Position numbers and translations under genes: made by a program
The notes under the pieces: model-generated
Told to the model about the DNA's origin: nothing
The model's database searches: none
Seen by the model: the letters and a program-made list of their open reading frames with translations, nothing else
Source: Saccopteryx bilineata
Lineage: Eukaryota; Chordata; Mammalia; Chiroptera; Emballonuridae
Direction: 5' to 3'
Assembly (NCBI RefSeq): GCF_036850765.1
Contig: NC_089491.1
Coordinates: 129,944,266 to 130,008,265 of the forward strand
Length of the DNA stretch: 64,000 nt
In this document: positions 49,340 through 64,000 of the stretch, piece by piece
How the letters are laid out: each line of letters starts with the position of its first letter
Numbering within the stretch: position 1 is the first letter of the stretch

Positions 49340-50329
49340 CTCAAAATTGGAGGCAGACAACACCAAGCCTAGACTCAACCAGCTCTGCAAACACACCCAA
49401 ACACACAGACATAATCAGAAGACAGAGAAGTGCAATCCAAATGAAACCACAAAAGAAACCTCCAAGAAATGAACTGAGTGATATGGAAATAACCAAACTT
49501 CCAGATGCAGAGTTTAAAATAATGAGTGTTAGGATGCTTAGGGATCTTAGAACAACAATGGATGGTCATTAGGAACATCTAAATAAAGAAATAGCAAGTA
49601 TAAAAGGACATTGAAATATTAAATAGGAATCAATCAGAGATGACAAATACAATATTAGAAATGAAGACCACAAGGAAAGGAATTAAAAACGGGATGGATG
49701 AAGCTGAGGATCGAATCAGCGAGTTGGAGGACAAATTGAACAAATTCATGGAAGCAGAGCAGAAAAAAGAAAAGAGACTCAAAAATTCTGAGGAAACTCT
49801 AAGAGAGCTCTGTGACAACATAAAGAGAAATAATAATATCTGCATCATAGGGGTTCCTCAAGGAGAAGAGAAAGAACAAGAGATAGAGGCTTTGTTCAAT
49901 TATATTATAGCTGAAAACTTCCCTAAATTAATGCAGGAAAAAGTCTCACAAGTTCAAGAAGCACAGAAAACTCCATTAAAGAGAAACCCATAGAAATCTA
50001 CATCAAGACACATCATAATTAAAATACCAAAGCTAAGTGATAAAGAGAAATTATTAAAAGCTGCTAGAGAAAGAAAGGCTATCACCTACAAATGAGCCCC
50101 CATAAGAATGACATCTGACTTCTCAACAGAAACACTTTTGGCCAGAAAGGAATGGCAAGAAATATTCAAAGTAATGCAGAACAAGATCCTACAACCAAGA
50201 CTACTTTATCTAGCAAAAAGCTATTGTTTAATATTGAAGAAGAAAATAAAGATTCCCAGAAAAAAAAAACCTGAAGGAATTCATTACAACCAAACCAATG
50301 TTGCAGAAAATTTAAGGGGCCTGTTGTAA
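49340..50329 (+). pseudogene. L1 ORF1 remnant (copy B)
   Basis: Counterpart of 19445-20423. One frame is open for 117 codons (49640-49993), spanning the coiled coil (ISELEDKLNKFMEAEQKKEK) and the RRM start (NNNICIIGVPQGEEKEQ) with a continuous LMQEKVSQVQEAQ, where copy A has a stop. It is then interrupted by a stop at 49991-49993. Confidence 0.9.
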
Positions 50330-50903
50330 ACAGATCAAAGTGGGGAAAGAATATAGCAAAAAAGGAATACAGCTTTAAAGAATAAAATGGCAATAATCAA
50401 ACACATATCAATAATAACCTGAAATGTAAATGGATTAAATGATCCAATCAAAAGATATAGGGAAGCTGCATGGATATGAAAACAGGACCCCTACATAAGC
50501 TGTCTACAAGAGACAAACCTTAAACAAAATATGCACATAGACTGAAGGTAAAATCATGAAAAAAATATTTCATGCAAATTGAAATGAAAAAAAAAAAGCT
50601 GGGATATCAATACTTATATCAGACAAAATGGACTTTAAAACAAAGGCTATAGTAAGAGATGAAGAAGGCCACTACATAATGATAAAGGGAGCACTCCAAC
50701 AAGAAGATATAAGCATTATAAATATCTACACACCTAATATAGGAGCACCTAAATATATAAAGCAGACTTTGATGGATATAAAGGGCGTGATCAACATCAA
50801 TACTATAATAGTAGGGGATTTCAATCAGACACTTACATCACTACATAGATCCTCAAGTACGAAAATTAACGAAGTAACAGCAGAGTTAAAGGACACACTA
50901 GAT

Positions 50904-52660
50904 CATGAGTCAGAAACCTTTTTGGCTGAGAGAGCTATGAACACCACATATTTTAAAATGTAATTCTGTGAGAGCCATACAATATGTTTAACACTAAATA
51001 CAAGTAAATGTGTCCATTTTATGTAAGACTAACCCTTTTAAAGTACAGTAAATCTCTGAATTCTTTTTAATAACGTTATGCTGTTGCTAACCAATGATGA
51101 ATAAAGTACTCCTTTTTTTTTTTTCCTATGTCCGAAGGTGGAAACTGGGAGACAGTCAGACAGACTCCCGCATGTGCCCGACCGTGATCCACACGGCATG
51201 CCCACCAGGGGGCAATGTTCTTCCCCTCTGGGGCATCGCTCTGTTGCATCCCGAGCCATTCTAGCGCCTGAGGCAGAGGCCACAGAGCCATCCCAAGTGC
51301 CCGGGCCATCTTTGCTCCAATGCAGCCTCAGCTGCGGGAGGGGAAGAGAGAAAGAGAGGAAGGAGATGGGGAGGGGTGGAGAAGCAGATGGGTGCTTCTC
51401 CTGTGTGCCCTGGCCGGGAATCTAACCCGGCACTCCTGCATGCCAGGCCAACGCTCTAATGCTGAGCCAACAGGCCAGGGCGGATAAAGTACTTCTTACC
51501 ATTGCAACTTCTTGTGCTGCATGGTTTTGCTGATGACTTTGTAGTCTGGTTAACATGTGGTGAGGTTCAGCTTCATATAGGTGTTGAGACTTCCATTTGT
51601 TAAACGTGATCGTAGGTTGGTCTTAACTTTTACATCTGAGACAGATTGCTCACATGCATACGGAGAGCCAAACATTGTCAGTACAGCAATACTCACATGC
51701 TGCAGTGTGTGGTATGTGACAGGAAGTGCGTTCCAAGCTTTGACAATCAGCTGGTCTGCAGGTTGAAGTTTTTTCATTTCTCCGCACTTGTGTTTGCTCA
51801 CCAACTCTACTTGCTGTCGTACAAGTCTTTCCAAATATTCATTCAGTGACTTGAACTATTCACCCACATGTCTGAGGCCTTCAGGTCAGCCACTTGGAGC
51901 TCAAAATCTCAGATGAAGACACTGGGAATGTAACTCAGTTCGGCACTATACACTGCACACTCGTATGGATGAGTGATGAACTTAAAAAGACTAGTGTGCT
52001 CACCAAATTCACAAAAGCGTGCTTTGAATGACTGCAGGAGATTAGATGTGAAGCTCCCTAGCTGCTGGAGATCAAGATGTTGAGCAGGGTCACATGCTGT
52101 GCATGGACCTTTAAACTCTCCCAGTTTTCAGCATGTAATAAATGACCTGTTTCATTGTCAGCGATGAAGAGTTCCAGCTTGTTGTCTAATGCAAACACTT
52201 TGTATTTGACATTCATCGATGCAATTTTATCATTGCATATTAGACACACTACAAAACCTGCTCTCTCCACAAAGGCGAATTCCTCTGTCCATTCCTGCTT
52301 AAAAGTACGATACTCCTCATCATTTTTTCATTTAGCCATCTTCTTTGTCAAAAGGTTTCTGCAATTAGCTAGCTGACTACTTGATTAAAAGGAGGAAAGT
52401 TTACTTCCTGACCTCACAATGACCCGAATATGTTACACATTATCCAATAAAAATTGGGTGTTGTCCTGAAGGACAGCTGTGTTTGGTTCCAGCCACCAGC
52501 AACCATGAACATAAGCGGTAGGAAATGAATGTATTGTAATACTTGAGAATGTTTTATATTTTTAACGTTATTTTGTTTTTATTGAAGATTTGTGTGCGAT
52601 CCATATGCAGCCATTAAAAGTGCCACATCTGGCTTGCGAACCATATGTTCCCAATCACTT
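50904..52660 (-). mobile_element. hAT DNA transposon with transposase remnant (copy B)
   Basis: Counterpart of 20991-22729, TSD CACTAGAT / CACTAGAC (50896-50903, 52661-52668). Minus-strand remnants: 51834-51550 (94 codons, starting MERLVRQQVELVSKHKCGEM, including SPYACEQSVSDVKVKTNLRS RLT) and 52270-52058 (VVCLICNDKI). The C-terminal piece is longer than in copy A because one frameshift is absent here. Confidence 0.85.
51113..51481 (-). mobile_element. SINE type 1 nested in the hAT (shared)
   Basis: Counterpart of 21199-21549. Confidence 0.9.
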
Positions 52661-55600
52661 CACTAGACTAACTGGATTTAATAGATATCTTCAGAATCTT
52701 TCACCCTAAAGCAGCAGAAAATACATTCTTTTCAAATGCTCATGGTACGTTCTCTAGGATAGACTACATGTTAGTGCACAAAAGCGGTCTCACAAATTTA
52801 AGAAGATGAAATCATATCAAGCATGTTCTCTGATCACAATGGCATGAAACTGGTAATCAACCACAAAAGAAAAACTCTCAAACACATGGAAACTAAATAG
52901 CAGGATGTCAAATTACGAATGGATTAACAATGAGATCAAAGAAGAAATAAAAAATTCCTAGAAACGAATGATAATGAGCATACAACAACTCAAAATTTAT
53001 GGGACACAGCAAAAGCAGTCCTGAGAGAAAAGTCCATAACATTACAGGCATACTTTCAGAAGCTAGAAAAAGCTCAAATAAACAACTTAACCCTGCATCT
53101 AAAAGAACTAGAAAAGGACAGCAAGTAAAGCCCAGATGTAGTAGAAGGAAGGAAATAATAAAGATCAGAGCAGAAGTAAATGAGATACAGGCTAAAGAAA
53201 CAATTGAGTGGATCAATGAAACCAGAAGCTGGTTCTTTGAAAAGGTAAAAAAGATCGATGAACCTTTAACTAGACTCACCAAAAATAAAAGAAAGAGGAC
53301 TCAAATAAATAAAATTAGAAATGAGACTGGAGAAATAACAACCGACACAACAGAAATACAAAATATTGTAAAAAAAAAAAAATACTATGAAGAACTGTAT
53401 GCAAAAAAACTAGACAACCTAGTTGGACAAACCTAGAAATGGACAAATTCTTTGAAACATACAATCTTCCAAAAATCAATCTGGAAGAATCAAAAAACCA
53501 AAACAAACCCATTACGAAAATTAGATAAAAACAGTTATTTAAAAACTCCCAACAAAGAAAAGTACTGGGATGATGACTTCACAAGTGAATTCTACCAAAT
53601 ATTCAAAGAAGAAATAACTCCTATCTTTCTCAAGCTATTTCAAAAAATTCAAGAGGAAGGAAGGCTTCCAAGCTCCTTTTTTGAAGTGAGCATAATTCTG
53701 ATTCCAAAACCAGGCAAAGACAATACACACACAAAAAAAATTATAGGCCAATATCTCTGATGAATATAGATGCTAAAATCCTTAACAAAATATTAGCAAA
53801 CTAGATCCAGCAATATATGAAAAAAATCATACACCATGATCAAGTGGGATTTATCCTGGGGAGGCTAGTACAATATTCAGAAATCAATCAATGTGATTCA
53901 TCCCATAAACAAAAAGAAGGAGAAAAACCACTTGATAATTTCAATAGGTGCAGAAAAAGCATTTAAAATCCAGCACCCATTCATAATCAAAACTCTCAGC
54001 AAAGTGGGAATACAGGGAACATACCTTAACATAATAAAGGCCATCTATGACAAACCCACAGCCAACATCATACTCAATGGGCAAAAATTAAAAGCAATGT
54101 GCTTAAGATCAGGAACAAGGCAGGGGTGCCCCCTTTCACCTCTCTTATTCAACATAATTCTGGAAGTCCTAGCCACAGCAATCAAAGAAGAAGAAATAAA
54201 AGACATTCAAGTTGGAAAAGAAGAAGTAAAACTATCATTATTTGCAGATGATATGATATTGTATATAAAAAACCCTAAAGTCTCAGTCAAAAAACTACTG
54301 GACCTGATAAATGAACTCAGCAAGGTGGCAAGATATAAAATTAATACTCAGAAATCAGAGGCATTTTTATACACCAACAATGAACTGGCAGAGAAATTAA
54401 GGAAATGATCCCCTTCACTATTGCAACCAAAAAAATGAAGTACCTATGAGTAAATTTAACCAAGGAGATTAAGGACTTGGACTTGGAAAATTATAAAACA
54501 TTGATAAAAGATCAAGAAAGATACACAAAAGTGGAAGCATATTCTGTGCTCATGGTTAGGAAGAATAAACATCATTAAAATGACTATATTACCCAAAGCA
54601 ATTTATAAATTCAATGCAATACCAATTAAAATACCAATGACATACTTCAAAGATATAGAACACATATTCCAAAAATTTATATGGAACCAAAAAAGAACAC
54701 AAACAGCTTCAGCAATCTTGATAAGAAAGAATAAAGCAGGAGGTATCACACTTCCTGATATCAAGTTATACTACAAGGCCACTGTACTTAAAATAGCCTG
54801 GTCCTGGCATAAGAACAGGCATATAGATCAATGGAACAGAACCCAGAACCCAGAAATTAACCGACAGCTTTATGGATAACTGATATTTGACAAAGGAGGT
54901 AAGAGCAACAATGGAATAAAGTCAGCCTCTTTAATAAATGGTGTTGGGAAAAGTAGACATCTACCTGCAAAACAAATGAAACTAGACCACCAACATACAC
55001 CAGTTACAAAAATAAACTCAAAATGGATAAAAGACTTAAATGTAAGCTGTAAAACCATAAGCATCTTAGAAGAAAACATAGGCAGTAAGCTCTCTGACAT
55101 CTCTTGCAGCCATATATTTGCCGATTTATCTCTACGAACAACTGAAATAAAAGATAGGATAAACAAACGGGACAATATCAAACTAAAGAGCTGTGGTCAG
55201 CTAAAGACAATAAGAACAGAATAAAAAAACAAACTACACAATGGGAGAATATATTTGACAATATGTCTGATAAGGGGTTAATAACCAAAATTTATAAAGA
55301 ACTTGTAAAACTCAATACCAGGAAGACAAACAATCCAATCAAAAATGGGCACAAGAAATGAATAGACACTTCTCCAAAGAGGACATACAGATGGCCAATA
55401 GGCATATGAAAATATCCTCAACATCACTAATTATTAGAGAAATGCAAATTAAAATCACAATGAGATATCACCTCACACCAGTCAGAATGGCGCTCATCAA
55501 CAAAACAACACAGAATAAGTGCTGGCAAGGATGTGAAGAAAAGGGAACTCTCCTGCACTGCTGGTGGGAATGTAGGTGCAGTTTAGATGGCACTTTCTTC

Positions 55601-56003
55601 AGGAAGTTTTCTTCAGGATCCCACAAAGCTGAATCATTTCCCTTCCTATTTGACAATGTTTCCAATCAGACTAAACTCAACAATAGCAGGCAATGGTTCT
55701 CTCTCCAATGAATATGCATATATTTTTTACATGAATGATCACTGTGGATAGTGCTGCACTTTAATCATGAAATAACATGTGAATATAATGATTTAAAATG
55801 TAAGAGCACAATACAAATTGTAACATTATCTATGATCAACCCATTCTAAAAAAATCTTTTTGTCACACCATATGCTTGGAGTTGCATCAGGTGGGAAAAT
55901 CACAAGGATAAGCTACCTATCAAATATATTACAGCTCCAGAGGTCAACTATCCTTCTTTGTAAAAAAAAGCCATGCATCCTCAGAATATAAGAGACTATT
56001 TTA

Positions 56004-56400
56004 TTTATTTTTTTTCTTTTGCATTTTTCTGAAGCTGGAAACAGGGAGAGATAGACAGACTCCCGCATGCGCCCAACCGGGATCCACCCAGCACGCCCAC
56101 CAGGGGCGACGCTCTGCCCACCAGGGGGCGATGCTTTGCCCATCCTGGGCGTCACCATGTTGCGAACAGAGCCACTCTAGCGCCTGAGGCAGAGGCCAAG
56201 GAGCCATCCCCAGGGCCTGGGCCATCTTTGCTCCAATGGAGCCTTGGCTGCAGGAGGGGAAGAGAGAGACAGAGAGGAAGGTGCGTCGGAGGGGTGGAGA
56301 AGCAAATGGGCACTTCTCCTGTGTGCCCTGGCCGGGAATCAAACCCGGGTCCTCCGCACGCTAGGCCGACGGTCTACCGCTGAGCCAACCGGCCAGGGCT
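56004..56400 (-). mobile_element. SINE type 1 (B only)
   Basis: Well preserved complete element with a perfect 16-bp TSD ATAAGAGACTATTTTA (55988-56003, 56401-56416). The empty site in copy A is at about 26749. It inserted after the duplication. Confidence 0.94.
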
Positions 56401-56416
56401 ATAAGAGACTATTTTA

Positions 56417-58430
<2,014 letters not shown>

Positions 58431-58439
58431 CTGATAACA

Positions 58440-58690
58440 AAGTGACATGGCAAAATCCCACCTGTGCACAAGGCAAGGCTATGATGCTAGCAGCTTCTAT
58501 AGCCATCAAGCAACCATGTCAGAAAGGCCAATAAGATCTCGAGGAAGCCAGCCCAGAGCTTTGCCATCTCTGAGCCACTGAACTAAAACCAACAACAACC
58601 TGCAATCAGCTAGCTGTATATGGAAAATAAATCTTGACTTGTTTAAGCCACTATCAGTTTGGTTTTCAGTTAGGAGTAGCTCAAAACATT
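58440..58690 (+). repeat. Old LTR-like 3' end, family unresolved
   Basis: Counterpart of 29150-29400. Confidence 0.4.
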
Positions 58691-59195
58691 CCTTACCAAA
58701 ATAACAGAAGAGTGGAAAAGAGTGTTGGATGAGGTTCTAGCTTGAAATTGGTCCAGTTATGAGAACTCAAATCAGTTACTTAATTTATATGACCTTCAGA
58801 CAACACTGAATGATCTCACAAAGGCTGCTATTCTTAAATTTCTGTTTAATAATATGGAGCATAACCCAAATGCACAAATCATGGCACTTTACCACTACAA
58901 TCTCCTTTATGCTAAGAAATCTGAAGATTCAGAGATATATCTTTGCCCACCTTTCTAAATAGCCTTATGGTATTCCCTGCAGGTTCAATAACATTGCAAT
59001 AATGTAAATAGTAAGTAAGTGCATGGGGGAATAGTACCTTGAAATGACATACCTCTGTGAAATCTAGGTCTCTATGAAAGGTAAACAAGATACAGCCAAC
59101 ATGAGTGAGTGAACCAAATGAGTTTGTGAACATCGAATAGAGCCATAAAAGCTTGGTTGTCTCAGTTCAATGTAATCCATTAGTATTAATGTGAT

Positions 59196-59446
59196 TATCA
59201 AATGCCCATTATTTGCCATACACAACTCTAAATGCTGAGAAAATAACAGCACTAATAATAGTTACTAATTACACTAGTTATTAAAATCCCTTTAATGTGT
59301 ATCAGTTCATTTAATGCTTGCTATAACTTCATGAAGTATTATTATCCCCATTTCACAAATAAATTTTACAGAGTCATACAATTAGTACACGGCAAAGCTA
59401 GAAAAAATCATCTTGCTCATAACCATTCCATTATACTGCTTCTCAA
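59196..59446 (+). mobile_element. MIR SINE (ancient)
   Basis: Counterpart of 29905-30155. Confidence 0.75.
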
Positions 59447-60339
59447 AGGTGAACAGAATTCAGTTTAACAGGAATAGGTTGAAGTAATGCTTCAAGGAGT
59501 CTAGAGTCTCTTTGAAAATATAAAAGTAAATAGGCATTTCTATCATAAGTGGAAAGTTCCATGTTTTGGATTTAGGTATCTGATGAGCAGCACCAAAAAT
59601 CTACCCAGTTTTGGACCAATAGAGAAATAAGAATTAAGCAAATGAAGAAGAAAATATAAAATTTATTACTGATAAAGCCTTTGGCATCCATGGCTTAGGA
59701 ATGCAGCAACAAAAAGCTAAGTCCTTGACACTAGAATTATAGAGACTAACCCAATAATTTCCACTGGGGAAGAAGTTGAAAAGCTTAATGCATTGGAGAG
59801 AATGTGTACTTCTGCAAACAGCTGACCCCTAAGGGAAAGACAAGAGGAAGGGTTGCACTATACTGTACAGGTAGAATTTTTTCCTCTTTCTCTGGGAATA
59901 ATGAGTAAGGGAGAGAGGGGATGAAATCCATAAATTCAATAATTTTAATCAATATTCCTGTAGAATTTTTCATAGAACTAGACTAGCTAATTCAAAAATT
60001 TCTATTAAAGACCTTGTTGAAGCTAAACAAGCTACAAGTATTTAATATAAAGCAATACTAATTCAGATAGAATACTATTGGTGCAAGAATATGTTACAGA
60101 CATATGAGACTAATGAAAAGGCCTAGAAACCTACCATGCATTTTTAACACCGTGCTATATGACATAAAGGGCATAAATTGGAGAGATAATGAGTTTGTGG
60201 TAGGAGATTTCTTAAGGAAGATAAAAAGGAAACTAAAAACAAATGGAAAGAATGGCAAACTGGTCTACACTGAAATTAAGTGCTCTGACCAAAAGAAAGT
60301 AAGGGTCACCACAGAGTAGGAAAATGTATGTACAACAAA
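59447..60339. other. Intergenic, nothing recognised
   Basis: Counterpart of 30156-31048. Confidence 0.5.
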
Positions 60340-60341
60340 TA

Positions 60342-60984
60342 CCGTATTTCCCCATTTATAAGATGCACCTTAATTTTGGGCCCTGAAATTTGAAAAAAAA
60401 AAATATTACTAAGGTGACTAACTTTTTACAATGAAAAGGAGGACAAAAATAAATGGAAGAAAACAAAATCATAAATAACAGAAACATTTTATTCATTGCA
60501 ACAATAATATACTATAATACGATAAATGCATAATAAAAACATTTGTAATATTTTATATTGTAATTATGTTCACATGCCTATTAATTTTTAATAACAATTG
60601 TAAGAAAAAAGTACTCATTTAGATACAAATATGTCACATCACACACGATGGATTGACTCTGCATCGATCAAATACGGACATTTACAGATCAGTCTTCCAA
60701 TACAAAAAAGGAGGACATGTAGGAGGACACTTTTCGAGGGAGGATGGAACTTACAAAAGAAGGACTGTCCTCCCTAAAGGAGGATGATTGGTCACTTAAT
60801 ATGATATTACATAAAGTTATTGAACTCAAGTTTTATTCATCATAAAATTCATACAACTTTTAATCCGCATAAAAAAGAGAGAAATGCAAGTAAAAACATC
60901 TACAACCACTGTATAAGACACACCCAGTTTATAGACCCTAAATTTTTTGAAAAAGGGTGTGTCCTGTACATGGGGAATATGGTA
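60342..60984. mobile_element. DNA transposon with terminal inverted repeats (shared)
   Basis: Counterpart of 31051-32088 without the SINE. Its uninterrupted length is about 643 bp. Confidence 0.55.
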
Positions 60985-61144
60985 TAACTAAAAGAGAATT
61001 ATAACTAGAATTATAAACAAGTTCTACAATCAATATGAAAATGGTGACCGAAAGAGACTCGCAGGAAAGTTCACATAAGAATATATTTAGATGACCAATA
61101 TACATATGTAAAAGTGCTAGATTCCATTAATATCCAGTGAAATA

Positions 61145-61600
61145 TAAATTAAAATTACCAATACATCCCCATAAGAACTAAAATAAAAAATATAGACAAT
61201 ACCAAGCATGGGCAAATATATGGTTCAAGTAGCACCCTCTCCTGCTACTGATGACAGTGCTAATTAAAATGAACACTTTGGAAAATACTGGCGATATGTT
61301 TTAAAGCTGAACATATGCATACTAAATATTCCAGCAATTCCACTCCTAAATATGAACTGAGCAGAAGTGAGTACAGATGTTCATCAAAAAGCAAGCATAA
61401 AATTTCATGGCGGCATTACTCATAAAGAGCCAAATGTCCACTACCATCTGTTTATAAATAAAATGTGGTATATTTATACAATGAAATACTGTACACCAAT
61501 GAAAATAAAGGATAACTACATATAATAACATGGATAAAATGCATAAACATAATGTTGAACAAAAGAAGCCAGGTACAGAGTCTAAATTTTGTGAGTTCAT
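61145..61600 (+). mobile_element. Old LINE-1 3' fragment (shared)
   Basis: Counterpart of 32245-32710. Confidence 0.72.
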
Positions 61601-61784
61601 CTAAGTGCATCCATCACCAGGCAATTAAAATTCATGATATCAGAAGAGAGAGACCAAGCCCCTGTGGCAGAGAAAGTAGATAGTAACTGGGAGATAACAC
61701 AAAGGGTGGAGGTTGGGGTACTGGTACTTGTCATGTTGATAATAGCCATTCTAACAGGTGTGAGGTGGTCTCTCATTTTGGTTT

Positions 61785-62375
61785 TGATTTCCATTTCCCT
61801 AACAGCTAGTGAAGTTGAGCATTTTTTCATATATCTGTTGGCCATTTGGTATGTCTTCTTGGGAGAAGTGTCTGTTCATGTCCTCTTCCCATTTTTTAAT
61901 TGGATAGTTTGTTTGTTTGGTGTTGCGTTGTATGAGTCCTTTATATACTTTGGATATTAACTTATTATTGGAACTGTTATTTGCAAACATCTTCTATTTG
62001 GTTGCTTGTCTTTTCATTTTGTTGTCTGTTTCATTGTTATACAAAAGCTTTTTAGTTTAATAGTGTCCCATTCATTTATTTTTCCCTTTACTTCCCTGCC
62101 TTTGGCATCTAATTGATAACCTCTTCCCTAAAACCAAGATCCATAAGTTCAGTATTTATGTTTTCTTCTACACAATTTATTGTTTCAGATCTTATATTTA
62201 GGTCTTGGATCCATTCTGAATTAATTTATGTACATGGGAACAAACTGTAGTCGAGTTTCATCTTTTTGCATGTGGCTTTCCAATTTTCCCAGCACCATTT
62301 ATTAAAGAGGCTTTTTTTCTCCATTGAATGTTTCTGGGTCCTTTGTCAAAAATTATTTGCACATACACATGAATC
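61785..62375 (-). mobile_element. LINE-1 ORF2 fragment, minus strand (shared)
   Basis: Counterpart of 32865-33470: minus-strand pieces [17 protein letters not shown] and [20 protein letters not shown], then [15 protein letters not shown] near 62370-62310. Confidence 0.88.
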
Positions 62376-62694
62376 ACACAGGTCTTTATAAGGGAAAAGT
62401 AGAGGTATATGTAAGACAAGAGTGTCAGAGTGAGATAACATGAGGAAGACTTGACCAGCCATTGCTGGCGTGGAAGATTAAAGAAGAGGCCACGAGCCTC
62501 TAAGGTAGCCCTTAAAGATAAAAAATGCACTGGAGACAGGTTTTCCCCTGAAGCCCCAGAAGAAATGCATCTTGTCAAGATCCTGATCTTACATTTCTGA
62601 CCTCTAGAACTACAGTATAAGAGAATAAACTGGTGTTGCTTTAAAATACCGTTTGTGGTCATTTGTTACAGCAGCAATAGGAAATTAATACATG
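62376..62694 (+). repeat. MLT1-type LTR (shared)
   Basis: Counterpart of 33472-33798. Solitary LTR end with no viral genes. Confidence 0.85.
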
Positions 62695-62995
62695 ATACAT
62701 TCAAATATTTAAAGTTATGAAAAGTAAAGCTTCCAGAAAATAAGAATAAAACAAAAAGATAAAAGTTTAAGAGAGTAACAGCCCAACAATTACAGCTGTC
62801 TAAAAATATAAAGGAATTACTGAAGGAACTGGTAAATTTTCTATGTCTATTACAGCAGAGGCCAGATACTAATAGTCAGTGATGTTTTTGAAAAATTTAA
62901 GTGAAATACACCAGAGGACTGTGGAAGTCTATACCAATCTAAAGATTATATAAGCCACAAAGTAAAATAATAATTTTAATTTTTTTTTAATTTTA

Positions 62996-63353
62996 TTAAG
63001 TGAGAGGCAGGAAGGCAGAGAGACAGACTCCTGCATGTGCTCCGACCGAGAATGACCCAGCAAGCCCACAAGGGGGCAATGCTCTGCCCATCTGGGATGT
63101 TGCTCTGTTGCTCAGAACTGAGCCATTTCAGTGCCTGAGGTGAAGCCATGGCCCATCCTCAGTACCTCAGGCCAAATTGCTCTAACCATTCAATCCATGA
63201 GTGAAGGATGAGAAGGGAGGAAAAAGAGAAAGAGAGAAGGGGAAAGAATTGGAGAAGCAGATGGTCGCTTTTCCTGTGAGCTCTGACCTGGAATTGAACC
63301 TGGGACTTCCACATGCTGGGCCAATGCCCTACCATTGAGCCAATTGCCCAAGG
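62996..63353 (-). mobile_element. SINE type 1-like, diverged
   Basis: Poly(T) at the left, degenerate tRNA-like head at the right (complement of TTGAACCTGGGACTTCC). Flanked by TAAAATAATAA (about 62964-62974 and 63354-63364). Considerably more diverged than the other type 1 copies. Copy A ends inside the matching T-run. Confidence 0.8.

Positions 63354-64000
<647 letters not shown>

Larger units (their letters stand above)
48464..55582 (+). mobile_element. Near full-length LINE-1, 3' end missing (copy B)
   Basis: Counterpart of 18562-26333 with the same 5' UTR start (GGAGACTGGAAGATGGCAG) and the same loss of the 3' end after GGGAATGTAGGTGCAG. Free of the two short hAT elements seen in A. Confidence 0.92.
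50388..55582 (+). pseudogene. L1 ORF2 remnant (copy B)
   Basis: The endonuclease is in two parts separated by the hAT at 50904-52660. The RT piece is open for 171 codons at 53893-54408 and contains [12 protein letters not shown]. The Cys-rich segment ([14 protein letters not shown]) is near 55520-55570. Stops and frameshifts throughout. Confidence 0.92.

Overview
This is non-prokaryotic, mammalian DNA. It is almost entirely interspersed repeats plus AT-rich intergenic sequence, and no conserved protein-coding host gene was recognised. The repeat set is decayed LINE-1, several tRNA-derived SINE families, non-autonomous hAT elements with 8-bp target-site duplications (TSDs), a MIR and an MLT1-type LTR. 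This combination points to a bat. The SINE heads (one of about 350-390 bp starting with a CTGGCCGGTTGGCTCAGTGG-like tRNA promoter, and a short one starting CCTGACCTGTGGTGGCGCAG) are types I associate with horseshoe bats and relatives. That assignment is from memory, not from a search.

Layout. 1-3335 is a decayed L1 (5' end outside the window). 3334-7370 is a second L1 in the same orientation, abutting the first one's A-rich tail. 7379-7766 is a SINE. 7767-9817 has no recognised feature. The rest is dominated by one event: a segment of about 24 kb is present twice in direct orientation, copy A at 9818-34091 and copy B at 39093-62995. A 5-kb junction (34092-39092) lies between them, made of a hAT fragment, SINEs, a purine-rich microsatellite and L1 pieces. 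A hand count over one 200-base block gives 6 differences, about 3 percent. 63354-64000 is featureless flank.

Each copy carries, in order: a SINE cluster; a head-to-head pair of related, unrecognised gene-like units, the plus-strand unit having an acidic Leu-Glu-Ala-Asp repeat; a unique stretch; a nearly full-length L1 that keeps its 5' UTR, ORF1 and most of ORF2 but has lost its 3' end, and is split by a 1.7-kb hAT element carrying transposase remnants, itself holding a SINE; a long unique stretch; an LTR-like end; a MIR; a DNA transposon with terminal repeats; L1 fragments; and an MLT1-type LTR.

Insertions found in only one copy date to after the duplication. Three hAT elements and one SINE are in A only, and one SINE is in B only. 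A fourth hAT is present in B while A has a 29-nt palindrome at the same site, which looks like an excision footprint. I found no new molecular system. The points worth following are the duplication with its copy-specific transposition record, the possible hAT footprint, and the four-member inverted gene-like family with an expanding coding repeat.
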